Below, piece by piece: positions 15,927 through 24,814 of a stretch of 64,000 nucleotides of DNA (within the stretch, counting starts at the first letter, position 1; each line of letters begins with the position of its first letter). The notes beneath the pieces are model-generated. The model worked only from the letters and a program-made list of their open reading frames with translations. It did not search any database and was not told the origin of the DNA. Source of the stretch: Bacillota bacterium (lineage in GTDB: Bacteria > Bacillota > Clostridia > Acetivibrionales > JANLFN01); assembly GCA_023421675.1 (NCBI GenBank), contig JAEZTC010000011.1:1-64000 (forward strand). The letters run 5' to 3'. A program made the translations under genes and the position numbers.

Positions 15927-16289
15927 AACTTCCTCATCTCAGTAAATTTTTAATAATATTATTAAACCTCATTATATCAAAAACATGGTAATACATCAAT
16001 TTAGAGAAGTAGTTAAAACAAAAATTACTTAGATGAAAAAAGCCCTTTTAAATAATAGTATTCAAGTTTTAAGTAGGCATTCTGTAACTATTATGGTCGG
16101 TGTGTTGCTTTTCAAATTTTTTACACCCACTTTCACATAAACTACAGTAATAAAAAAGGGGTGGAAACTTCAATCCACTCCATGATAACATTTTATTAAT
16201 AGTTCTATAGCCCTCTATTTTAGTGGTTTTTTACTTCCCGAAATACCCCTTCGTTAGGTCCTTCCGATGTAGTCTAAAAAGCATCTTCT
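15927..16289. other. Intergenic stretch between recombinase operon and restriction pair
   Basis: About 360 bases with no ORF of note. It contains the terminator of the recombinase operon (16152-16181). The rest should hold the methyltransferase promoter, but I see no clear hexamers. Confidence 0.5.
16152..16181 (-). terminator. Intrinsic terminator after the recombinase operon
   Basis: On the minus strand GGAGTGGA pairs with TCCACCCC (one A/C mismatch) around an 8-base loop, and is followed directly by six T. It lies about 110 bases downstream of the tnpC-like stop codon. Confidence 0.7.
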
Positions 16290-16991
16290 TTAGTCCTCAT
16301 CAAATAAATCTGGAAACCTTTCTGTGAGTTTTTTAGCTTTCAGTTCTTTATCAAGTCCTGCATCATCGTATTCTTTTTCAAGTTTTTCTATATCTACATC
16401 ATCTTTAACAAGACTATCGAAACTACATTTCGCATCTTTTAGTCTGAATTCGAGAACATTTTCTTTGATTCCAAGTGCTTCTCGTTTTATTTCTGAATTA
16501 CTATAAATGCATACCTGTTGGTAAAGGTTCTTATAATATGTAACCTGTGCTTTCATAGCTCTTATTTTTGCATTTAAAGCCTCATTTTCATTCATAAGTC
16601 TTTTATTTTGCTTTAGTGCTTTTTTCCCCTCTAAAGCCTCTTCAAAACTTCTTTGATACATTTCAATTATGTTTCCTACAGCAGCTATAAGTCTGTTCCT
16701 ATTTTTATAATTCGCATCGACAATACTTTCTGCACTCGGGATATCAAGGAATTCTTCATTTTCTCGGTCAAAAATGAGAGGACTATATTTAAGTTTATCA
16801 ATATATTCAAATATTTTTGCATTCTCCTTATAATACCAGTAATATCTTTTAATACCTGTCTTTTCTGCAATTTCAGATATTTCGAACCCCCCGCCGAGAT
16901 TCTTCCTGGCATATTCATCTAAAGCTTTTTTTAAGTCCTCAAAAGTAATTTTACGTGGAGCCCCACCTTTATTATCCTTCTGTTTTTCCAT
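16290..16991 (-). CDS. TnpC-like coiled-coil accessory transposition protein
   Basis: A protein of about 233 residues with an N-terminal helix-turn-helix-like part (FEDLKKALDEYARKNLGG, ISEIAEKTGIKRYYWYY) and a long coiled coil at about residues 115-165. This plan, and its place as the last gene of the recombinase operon, match the small TnpC protein of Tn554-type elements, which influences transposition frequency and orientation. It is longer than the ~125-residue Tn554 TnpC. The reading frame overlaps the end of the preceding recombinase gene. The ATG at 16989-16991 was chosen because AAGGAG lies 10 bases upstream. The ATG at 17000 is too close to that site. Confidence 0.7.
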   Translation of the reverse strand: MEKQKDNKGGAPRKITFEDLKKALDEYARKNLGGGFEISEIAEKTGIKRYYWYYKENAKIFEYIDKLKYSPLIFDRENEEFLDIPSAESIVDANYKNRNRLIAAVGNIIEMYQRSFEEALEGKKALKQNKRLMNENEALNAKIRAMKAQVTYYKNLYQQVCIYSNSEIKREALGIKENVLEFRLKDAKCSFDSLVKDDVDIEKLEKEYDDAGLDKELKAKKLTERFPDLFDED

Positions 16992-18702
16992 ATGTCGCAT
17001 ACTCCTTTAATATTTCGTTAATTCTTGCCTCCACCTCTGCCATACGGTATGATAAACTACATAGTTTTCCACTTTCATATTTAAGTTGTTCTTGTGCATT
17101 ACCATTGCACGTATTGCTTGCCAAACTAATACTACCATTTTTCTGAATATCTTTATAACACTTTTCAAGTATATCCCTTTGTACTTTTATTTGTGTCTGA
17201 ATTGATTTCGATTCTTTTAATAATTCCTGGTAATAATCTTCAAAACTAACAGCCTCCTCATTGAGCTTGCTATACCTACAAAAATTACAAGAGGAATCAG
17301 CACATTCATATGGGAAATTCTCGCTATAACATAAAAACCTATTGCTTTCGACTAACCTATATGGTTTACCGTTTCTAATATAGTTTTTTACGAAAATCTC
17401 TTGCGAGGTCATCCCATTCTTTACCCAGTTACTTTCCCCATTTACTGATAGCATTTTTCTCGCTAAAAGCATTGTTTGGGTTTCAAGAAAAATCCCTATA
17501 TGAGAGAAATAAGCATTTTGTGACTCAATGTTCGTATGTCCTCCCATTTGAGCTATAGTTAGAGGATTGTAACCCATTAGAAGCATATTACAAAATGCAA
17601 GATGTCTTGTATCCATTGGTGTTAAAATCTCTATCGCATTATCGTCCATCCCAAATTCTGAATCGCTTTTGTGAATTACACGATATTGATATTTATCCTT
17701 TATGATTAATGTATAAAAATCATTAATCATTTTTGATAACATAATCTGGCTTATTCTTCCTTCCGCTAAAAAGCTTGTTCTTGGCCTCTTCTTCTCCCTA
17801 AAGTAACTAGCATAAAGAGAGTATGGAACCAAATATTTAGCCTTGAATTCTGGGTCAACAAGTTTCCTGTATTCATTAATAATTTCAAAAATATCTTTAC
17901 TTACCTTAAGTTCAGGCAATATTTGCAGGTCATATTTACTTTTAACACTACCCAAAGTAGCCTTACTTCTTTTTAGTTTAATAAAATAACTATTTCTTTT
18001 ATCATCAAAATAACAACAATCCGCTTTTAGTTTTCTAAATTCAATAGTCCGCATTGGAATTATTTGCGTTATTTTAAACCATATATAAATAGCGGAATAT
18101 TTTATCTTTTCTTCTAAACAACATTCTTCAATATACATCTCAAGTATTTCAGCAAAAATCAAAATACTTCTATAATCTGGTAGCTTTCGAACCCTTTGCT
18201 TCTTTGCAAAGCTAATATTACTCAATTTTTCGATATATTCTTGGTAGTTGCCAATTGGATAAAAGCTCAAAAACTCTAACACTCTTATTTTAACAATAGA
18301 ATTACTATAGTTAGATATTTTCTGGATAATAACTTCAATAAATTTCTTATTAAAAAAATATGATTGTAGACATATACTTTTCAACATGTTTAAATCACTT
18401 ACTGCACTATCTGGCATAACTACCTTATCATTTATTAAAATCAGGAAGTAACATTTTAACGCATTGTTTAATTCTTTCTTAAATCCAAAATTAAAGACAA
18501 CCTTTCTTACATATTCTTTACATTTTATAGCCCAAATGTCTTCATAAAAGCTTCCGCCCATTATTATCCCGCTGTTTAATGATTTATTAAATTTCTCAGT
18601 ATAAATGTTCAAATTACCATCATACAATACATTTTCACCAATATAGGATAGAATCTTTTCCTTTCTTTGTATAATCCTATTTATTGGCATTCCCTTTGTC
18701 AT
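16972..18702 (-). CDS. Tyrosine recombinase (TnpB-like), third gene of the operon
   Basis: A 576-residue site-specific recombinase. Catalytic elements: Arg218 in IPMRTIEFRKL, Arg366 and His367 in MDTRHLAF, His389 in GGHTNIES, and the nucleophile Tyr398 in NAYFSH. The first box-II His is replaced (M363/D364 context), as is common in this family. A Cys cluster follows (ECADSSCNFC, near residue 475), then a coiled-coil tail. It starts 5 bases after the preceding gene's stop. With the two other recombinases it probably cuts and joins the element ends at the comEA site. Confidence 0.85.
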   Translation of the reverse strand: MTKGMPINRIIQRKEKILSYIGENVLYDGNLNIYTEKFNKSLNSGIIMGGSFYEDIWAIKCKEYVRKVVFNFGFKKELNNALKCYFLILINDKVVMPDSAVSDLNMLKSICLQSYFFNKKFIEVIIQKISNYSNSIVKIRVLEFLSFYPIGNYQEYIEKLSNISFAKKQRVRKLPDYRSILIFAEILEMYIEECCLEEKIKYSAIYIWFKITQIIPMRTIEFRKLKADCCYFDDKRNSYFIKLKRSKATLGSVKSKYDLQILPELKVSKDIFEIINEYRKLVDPEFKAKYLVPYSLYASYFREKKRPRTSFLAEGRISQIMLSKMINDFYTLIIKDKYQYRVIHKSDSEFGMDDNAIEILTPMDTRHLAFCNMLLMGYNPLTIAQMGGHTNIESQNAYFSHIGIFLETQTMLLARKMLSVNGESNWVKNGMTSQEIFVKNYIRNGKPYRLVESNRFLCYSENFPYECADSSCNFCRYSKLNEEAVSFEDYYQELLKESKSIQTQIKVQRDILEKCYKDIQKNGSISLASNTCNGNAQEQLKYESGKLCSLSYRMAEVEARINEILKEYATYGKTEG

Positions 18703-18706
18703 ATAA

Positions 18707-21100
18707 TCACATCCCTATTAGACTGAATTTCTTTGATTCCAAAACATCCAGTTTTTCTTTTAGTTCTTTAAAGTCAATAAAACTTTTAATGTAGTCTTTA
18801 TCAATACTGAAAAAAGCAGCCTTTGCTTCTTGGAGGATAAATAACAACTGCTGGAGCATATGCTGATACTTCAATATCGTATTAATATCCTCATTACTTG
18901 TCTCCATTGCTTTTTCTATAATATCAAAAAGTTCATGCTTCAATGTTAAAAGAGTATAAACAGTTGGTATTAAATATTTACATCCCAAACAGCTTTTCCT
19001 TTCTTTATTTGGACATCTGTTTTTACTTTTTATCGGATTTCCACCATTAATAAAACATTGACAATGCTCCGTTCTTGAAGGGGATTGTCCAAGTAACACC
19101 AAATGTATGCGTTCTTTAATTTCCGATGGTTCCATTAAAATCAACTCTTTTAATACATCGCTAATTTCTTTGTATTTATATCTTAAAAACTCGGACATGT
19201 TTTCAATCATGGATGGAGTATATTCCTCTTTTATCCTTTCAATTGCCTGTGTTACATCCTCCTGTGTCCATTTATCTACTTCATAAACCATTGTAACAAT
19301 TGTCTGATACAGCCAGCCAAAATGCCCTCTCCTGCTTATATGATGCGAAGCCTCCATGATTGGGCCGTCTTTGTCATTTACTTTAATGTAAATACTAGTT
19401 GTCTCTGATTTCATCGAATTACTAATCTTATGAGCTCGCAAAATACTATTCAATGTATATGCATATTTCTCAGTATCATGGTATTTAACTGCAGTTTCGA
19501 AGGTATACGTCGCAAATGAATGATTAGCCTTCCTGTTACTTAATGGCTTTTCATCCAAATTGTCGGTAAAAGAAGTCCAGTCTGATATCTCAATATTGGA
19601 TGTTCTAAATGAATGCAATACATATTTGTTTCCTTTTTCTCTTCTATGCAACTCACATAATACATACGCAACTGCTACAGGAAAAACGAAATCCAAAGGA
19701 ATGGAAATATATAACCTTTGACCATTTTTACTTGCATAGTAGTGCTTCAGTATCGAGATAATTTCGTTTACAATTGTTTGGGCTTTCAACATTGTAAAGT
19801 CCGATAGGTCTTCTAAATTCTTTATGCCAATCATCTCAATCGGCAGTGACGGTAAATTTTCCAAATCACTTTTTCTCCAGTTATTCGAAAAATGAAGTAT
19901 ACCATACAGCCATATTTGAGCATATTTATAATTTATCAAAGCTTTTTTGAAGAGTCGTTCAACATCAATAAACAAAGAATAGTATGCAAACCATTCCTCT
20001 TTACTGTAAATTTCATCTTCCTTGTACTCTCTGCCTTTAGAATATACTGTTATATATCTTTTTTTATATCTGCACTTTTCACCATATTTGCTCTTACAGT
20101 ATTCCAAAAAACTACCTAACTCTTTTTTAAAGTATGCTGAAAAGCTTTCATCTTTGGGATTAAAAAATTGCATTTCAAGTTCATGGTCTGAATACTCAAA
20201 TATCTCCTTAACCAAACTTTTCTGCATCTTTTGATGTAGTGAAATCAAAACTGATTTTACACTTCTTTTTGTCCTTTGATTTGCGTTTGAAATATTCAGT
20301 TTGTTTTTTCCCCATTCAATATAGATATCTTTCGTTAAAGTATATTTTGAATATTGTAATCTAATATAATTTTCGAAATCCATAACTATATTATTTGAAT
20401 TAAAGTTTTGAACAAGCAGTTTATAATCATTAGAGAGAACAAACTTGTCAAACTTCTCTTTGTCTACCGTAAAGATATCCCTGTACTTTGATAAGCGGCA
20501 GCCAGGGATAAGTCCTTCCCTAATCCATTCTGATACGGTCGCTTGACTTTTACCAGAAATCCTTTTAATATCGGATAATTGATAAGCACCAACATAGTCT
20601 TTTAATAATTCGTAGATAGCTTCCTTTTGTATATAAATCTCGTTTTTATAGGACTTGGTCTTGTCGGGGAAAAATTTAGCGGATACTTTTATTACATGGG
20701 AAATAGACAAATTTAATAATTTCGAAGCTTCTTTTGACGAAAAATATTCTGATTTTATTTTCGCTCCTTCTTGTATATAGCTATCAATTCCATCCTTTGG
20801 TGAATAGAAAGTATTCTTTATCGTCCTGTAGTCAAACCCATTATTTTTTATAAGTTCAAATGTATAACCTCTTGAATACCCAAGTAAATTGGATATTTGT
20901 TTTAAACTATAGCACTTTTTTGAATATTCATAATCGTCCAACAGCTTATTTACATCATCCTCCCTGACTACATACTGAAATCCATTCCCTTTTATACTGG
21001 TATTAGCTATAGTTCGATTATTAATACAATCAAGTAAATATGAACGTGTAAGAAAGCCATCTGACATTTCTTCTATTTCCTTAAGCGAATACCATTTCAT
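18707..21100 (-). CDS. Large recombinase-like protein with multiple N-terminal HTH units
   Basis: A 797-residue protein. The first ~220 residues contain about four excisionase/MerR-like helix-turn-helix units (YSLKEIEEMSDGFLTRSYLL; YSLKQISNLLGYSRGYTFEL; SSKEASKLLNLSISHVIKV; YQLSDIKRISGKSQATVSEW). The C-terminal half resembles a tyrosine recombinase: Arg in NNWRKSDLENLP, RKANHSFATYTF, AHKIS, and the Tyr in TTSIYIK. The box-II Arg appears to be Asn, so catalysis may be impaired. A Cys cluster (HCQCF, CPNKERKSCLGC) lies near residue 690. It is 8 bases downstream of the first recombinase. It may act as the DNA-targeting subunit (inference). Confidence 0.75.
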   Translation of the reverse strand: MKWYSLKEIEEMSDGFLTRSYLLDCINNRTIANTSIKGNGFQYVVREDDVNKLLDDYEYSKKCYSLKQISNLLGYSRGYTFELIKNNGFDYRTIKNTFYSPKDGIDSYIQEGAKIKSEYFSSKEASKLLNLSISHVIKVSAKFFPDKTKSYKNEIYIQKEAIYELLKDYVGAYQLSDIKRISGKSQATVSEWIREGLIPGCRLSKYRDIFTVDKEKFDKFVLSNDYKLLVQNFNSNNIVMDFENYIRLQYSKYTLTKDIYIEWGKNKLNISNANQRTKRSVKSVLISLHQKMQKSLVKEIFEYSDHELEMQFFNPKDESFSAYFKKELGSFLEYCKSKYGEKCRYKKRYITVYSKGREYKEDEIYSKEEWFAYYSLFIDVERLFKKALINYKYAQIWLYGILHFSNNWRKSDLENLPSLPIEMIGIKNLEDLSDFTMLKAQTIVNEIISILKHYYASKNGQRLYISIPLDFVFPVAVAYVLCELHRREKGNKYVLHSFRTSNIEISDWTSFTDNLDEKPLSNRKANHSFATYTFETAVKYHDTEKYAYTLNSILRAHKISNSMKSETTSIYIKVNDKDGPIMEASHHISRRGHFGWLYQTIVTMVYEVDKWTQEDVTQAIERIKEEYTPSMIENMSEFLRYKYKEISDVLKELILMEPSEIKERIHLVLLGQSPSRTEHCQCFINGGNPIKSKNRCPNKERKSCLGCKYLIPTVYTLLTLKHELFDIIEKAMETSNEDINTILKYQHMLQQLLFILQEAKAAFFSIDKDYIKSFIDFKELKEKLDVLESKKFSLIGM

Positions 21101-21108
21101 ATTTCCAC

Positions 21109-22356
21109 CTACTTATCTTCCATTTCCGACAGAGCAAATGTCTTCATATTATCATACATTTTAGTGTTCAATTCATTAATGCAGTTTCTTGCCTTTTTAG
21201 TTCCAACTAGGTATGTTAAGGCTGATAAATAATTTTCGTCACCCCTTAATTTTGCGAGCATTGCAATATTTCCAGTGGCTTCTGCAACCATATTTGAAAA
21301 TACACCTCTACCCATATGAGTTGACCATGACATAGACTGCATACGCAAGCCTTCGTTACGAACTGCAGCATTTTTGTCTGAAATGAGCATATCAATATAC
21401 ATGTTCCTTAATTTGTTAAAATATCGTCTATATGTACTATCTGACATTGCATTCCCTTTTTTATCAACAAACAAAGCATTACTCCCGTCTTTTGCCCAGT
21501 ATTTTTCTAAATGACATTTCAGTATTGTTACAATTAATCCATCCCTGTCTGGGAAGATAAACTGGGTTCTGGGCTTTTTTACCCCTCCACCAGAATTTGT
21601 ATCTTTTAAGTCAGTCCTAAAATTTCTTCTTTTTAATCTAATATTCAACCCATTTATACCGCTAATACCTTTTCTCTCTACTGATGCTCGTGAAATATTT
21701 ATTATTTCACCGACTCTTAAGCCTCCAAAAAACTGAAAATATACTCCAAGAGCTATTCGTGGTGTAAAATTTATTGCAGCCTCTATAAAAGGTATTATTT
21801 GGGCTAATGGGAGCTCTCTCAACAAATCCCTATGTTCCTTATTCGGGTAGTTTACATCTTCTAAGTCAATATCAATTTGGGGAGGTCCATTTTTTCTATC
21901 AATTACTTTAAAACTATCCGTCCCATAATGCTTAAGGAATCCTCTTTTAGACATGAAGTAATAAAACTGTTTTAAAACCTCTTCACAGGTCTTTACAGTA
22001 TCCCTTGAGACTTTCTTGCCATACTCATTCAGATATTCGGAAGCATGTTTAAGCTTCAAATCATATAAAGAGTTGATTTTTATTCCATTTGACCTTTGAA
22101 ATACAATATAATTTAAGAATGAAGAAAGGTAAACTGCTTTAATCTTCATTGTATTAGGTTCGAAACTACTCCATTGCATTAAAAATTCTGAAACAGGATG
22201 AATTTTTGAAAAAACATATCCAGAGATGTTATACTTTAATACAATAACAGTTGAATATTTTATCTCGTCCACACCAGTATATTCATTATATTCCTTTAAT
22301 TTGATTGTTTCATAAGAAAATCTGCATATATCTAGCAGGATGTCGATTACTGGCAT
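21109..22356 (-). CDS. Tyrosine recombinase (TnpA-like), first gene of the operon
   Basis: A 415-residue tyrosine recombinase with a SAM-like core-binding domain (about residues 50-145) and a catalytic domain: Arg214 in FGGLRVGEI, His347 and Arg350 in THMGRG, Tyr382 in ALTYLV. The usual LGH box is RGD here. Position closest to the element end and size fit TnpA of Tn554-like elements. It has a near-perfect AGGAGGAAATAT-ATG ribosome site. The gene lies about 160 bases inside the right end of the element, so end sequences and promoter share this space. Confidence 0.85.
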   Translation of the reverse strand: MPVIDILLDICRFSYETIKLKEYNEYTGVDEIKYSTVIVLKYNISGYVFSKIHPVSEFLMQWSSFEPNTMKIKAVYLSSFLNYIVFQRSNGIKINSLYDLKLKHASEYLNEYGKKVSRDTVKTCEEVLKQFYYFMSKRGFLKHYGTDSFKVIDRKNGPPQIDIDLEDVNYPNKEHRDLLRELPLAQIIPFIEAAINFTPRIALGVYFQFFGGLRVGEIINISRASVERKGISGINGLNIRLKRRNFRTDLKDTNSGGGVKKPRTQFIFPDRDGLIVTILKCHLEKYWAKDGSNALFVDKKGNAMSDSTYRRYFNKLRNMYIDMLISDKNAAVRNEGLRMQSMSWSTHMGRGVFSNMVAEATGNIAMLAKLRGDENYLSALTYLVGTKKARNCINELNTKMYDNMKTFALSEMEDK

Positions 22357-22484
22357 ATATTTCCTCCTATTATTTTATGTAAATATTATATAGGAGAAAT
22401 AAGTTTTACACAACTTTAAATAAATTTGTTTAAAACCAACAAGATGCTAAGTCTTGATTTTTTAGATGTTCTGCTATTTTAATA

Positions 22485-22523
22485 AGTATTTAGTGTTATT
22501 TTCAACACAAATTCATAGTTATT
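22485..22523 (-). repeat. Right end of the element (imperfect terminal inverted repeat)
   Basis: Reading inward on the minus strand from 22521: TAACTATGAATTTG, then TGTTGAAAA, ending in an AT-rich region. The TAAC(C/T)AT and TGTTGAAAA blocks are shared with the left end. The comEA reading frame ends here at a stop codon provided by the element (TAA, 22519-22521). Confidence 0.5.
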
Positions 22524-23172
22524 GTCTGAATTCCATAATATCCTTGGCAATAGATTCACCAACCCATGGAATTGTACATAGTTCTTCAACTCCTGCAGTA
22601 TTTATATTAACCTTTCCTTTGGAATCTTTTGAAACAGCTTCACTATTAACAACCACACCTGTGCTATCGCTTTTAATTATCACCCCTGTACCAGCCTTAT
22701 CCTGTTTGGATGAGTTAGCATTTGTATCTGCATATGAAGTAACCTGATTTTCCTTCTTTGATTTAACATAAAGCATTACATTCTCCGAAAGTTTGTATAC
22801 AAGGTTGATATTTGAGATATCTGCTTCCTTGGTTGCTCCGCCGGCTGCATTTATTGCATCGTCAATTAATTGTCCCTTCTTCAGCGTTATAATACCAGGT
22901 GAATTTACACATCCAGTCACATAAACCTTTATTTCGTCTTCAACTATCTCTGTTACGGTACTGCTTACATTTGTTGTAGGTTGCGATGCCTCAGCGGTGC
23001 TATTTGTTTTATTAGACGAGATTAATTTATCTGAGTTCCCTATAATTACGCTGTTATCATTTCTGGAAATAAAATAACCAACAGCCCCAATTACACCAAT
23101 CACCACTAATAATATTGGAATAAAAATTTTTAATTTAATATTAAATTGTCTTCCCGCTATTTTCAAATTCAT
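22519..23172 (-). pseudogene. comEA: comEA 5' part, truncated by the element
   Basis: Encodes 217 residues: an N-terminal membrane anchor (about 14-33), a low-complexity linker, an SLBB/S1-like domain (IKVYVTGCVNSPGIITL, VMLYVKSK, about residues 87-150), a second linker, and the first helix-hairpin-helix half (KVNINTAGVEELCTIPWVGE, ending IMEFRQ). ComEA binds incoming DNA outside the membrane during transformation. The second HhH half is missing here and lies at 2853-2950. The stop codon comes from the element. A truncated protein lacking a full DNA-binding domain is expected to be non-functional for DNA uptake unless the element excises. Confidence 0.85.
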
Positions 23173-23332
23173 AATATTTCCCTCCTGTCATATGTTTACA
23201 TTTCTACATTTGTACATATTTCCCTTCTTTTTACATTAATTTTTTTAATTTTTTTTTAACTTTCTGCTCATTTTCTGTTATACTTATTTTGTTCTCCAAA
23301 TATAATCAGCAATGGTCCGAGGGATGCTACCA

Positions 23333-24715
23333 ATGAAAAAAAAATGTCTGGCAATTATATTAATTTTTATACTTTTTATTAGCATAGGTACCTGTTATGC
23401 GAAACCGTCCATCTCACCAGGTGAGGAATCTCAGGTTATAACAGAAACTAAAAATGGCTTGATAAGATACGAAAAGAAAACAATAAGCAAAGAAAACCTT
23501 GCCATCGATGCGAAAGCATGTATACTTATCGATTCAAAAACAGGTGTGGTTCTTTATGAGAAAAATGCAGATACACCTCACCTCTATCCCGCAAGCACTA
23601 CTAAAATGATGACTGCAATAGTTGCTATTGAGAATTCAAAACCAGATCAGATAATGACCGCCAGCCAGAAAGCTATTGATGATATTGGAGAAGGCGGTAT
23701 GAATATTGGAATAAACCCCGGAGAAGTTATGTCAATGGAACAGCTGCTTAAGCCACTTCTTATAAGTTCGGCAAATGAAGCTGCAAATATATTGTCTGAA
23801 AACGTTTTTAACAATAAACCTGAATTCATAGAAAAAATGAATCAAAAAGCCAAGGAAATAGGTGCTGTAAATACCCATTTTGTTAATCCAAACGGAATGC
23901 ATGACGACAATCATTATACAACCGCAAGAGATTTGTCTACAATCGCATTTTACGCTATGAAACTTCCTCTTTTTAAGGAAACTGTGGCTAAAACGGAATA
24001 TCAGCTTGACGTAACGAATAAGCATAGTAAATGGCCTGTCCTTGGAACATCAAACAAATTACTGTACAGAAAATCCAAATTCTTTACAAAGATAACTGGA
24101 ATAAAAACAGGTTACACAACTCAGGCAGGACATAATCTTGTAGCCTCAGCTATAAACAATGACGGCACAGAGCTAATTGCAGTTGTAATGGGTGTATATG
24201 GAGCAAATTCTAAGGTAAGAGTTGAGGATTACTGCCAGAGACTGCTTGAATATGGATTAGCTAATTATAAAGAACAACCAATAATTGAAAGCAATCAGAT
24301 TATAAAAAATAATATTCCTGTTAAGGATGCCAAGGATTCTTTAACCGTGAACGCTGTCACTGCACAACGTATAAGTTCCATACTTCCTCTGTACGATAAT
24401 GAATCATGGAATTTGTCCAGGGAAGAACATGTAAATACACAGCTGACAGCCCCTATAAAGAAAGGGCAGATACTTGGATATATTGAATATAAAAAAGACG
24501 GTATATCTCTCGGGAAAACAGATGTCATAGCCTCAAATGATGTTGAACTTAGCAGCAAGGCAAAGTTTAATAAAGATTTAAATAACTTTATTAAAAATTC
24601 GATTTTATTTAAGCTGATTATAGCTGTTTTAATTCTGGCTTTACTACTGGTTATATTACGTCTGGTACTTAGAAGAGTCTCAAAAACTAAAAGAAGAAAA
24701 TACAGAAAATATTAA
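23333..24715 (+). CDS. D-alanyl-D-alanine carboxypeptidase (PBP5 / DacF family)
   Basis: A 460-residue penicillin-binding carboxypeptidase that trims the terminal D-Ala from peptidoglycan stems outside the membrane. It has a signal peptide (CLAIILIFILFISIGTCYA) and all three catalytic boxes: SxxK in PASTTKMMTA, SxN in SSANEA, and KTG in GIKTGYTTQAG. A PBP5-type C-terminal domain and a final membrane helix (ILFKLIIAVLILALLLVIL) with a basic tail anchor it. The start at 23333 was chosen because GAGGG lies 9 bases upstream. An earlier in-frame ATG at 23312 lacks a ribosome site. It is divergent from comEA. Confidence 0.9.
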   Translation: MKKKCLAIILIFILFISIGTCYAKPSISPGEESQVITETKNGLIRYEKKTISKENLAIDAKACILIDSKTGVVLYEKNADTPHLYPASTTKMMTAIVAIENSKPDQIMTASQKAIDDIGEGGMNIGINPGEVMSMEQLLKPLLISSANEAANILSENVFNNKPEFIEKMNQKAKEIGAVNTHFVNPNGMHDDNHYTTARDLSTIAFYAMKLPLFKETVAKTEYQLDVTNKHSKWPVLGTSNKLLYRKSKFFTKITGIKTGYTTQAGHNLVASAINNDGTELIAVVMGVYGANSKVRVEDYCQRLLEYGLANYKEQPIIESNQIIKNNIPVKDAKDSLTVNAVTAQRISSILPLYDNESWNLSREEHVNTQLTAPIKKGQILGYIEYKKDGISLGKTDVIASNDVELSSKAKFNKDLNNFIKNSILFKLIIAVLILALLLVILRLVLRRVSKTKRRKYRKY

Positions 24716-24814
24716 TCATTAACTCCTTTGATTCATTAAATTTGACAGAACGCTGCAATGTTATATAATAGTTTAATGTGTAAATGTCCTCATTTTATAA
24801 TTTATTAGGGGGTT

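Larger units (their letters stand above)
2951..22523. mobile_element. ~19.6-kb Tn554/RIT-like element inserted in comEA
   Basis: The two comEA pieces flank this block and join in frame when it is removed. A four-gene operon next to the comEA 5' part encodes three tyrosine-recombinase-like proteins and a TnpC-like protein, the arrangement known from Tn554-family and recombinase-in-trio elements. The two ends share a short inverted similarity: TAACCATT reading inward at 2957 and TAACTATG reading inward from 22521. A TGTTGAAAA motif follows within 25 bases at each end. Cargo is a restriction-modification pair, helicase, TPR, nuclease fusion and regulators. Exact end bases are uncertain by a few nucleotides because of an A run. 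Confidence 0.85.
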
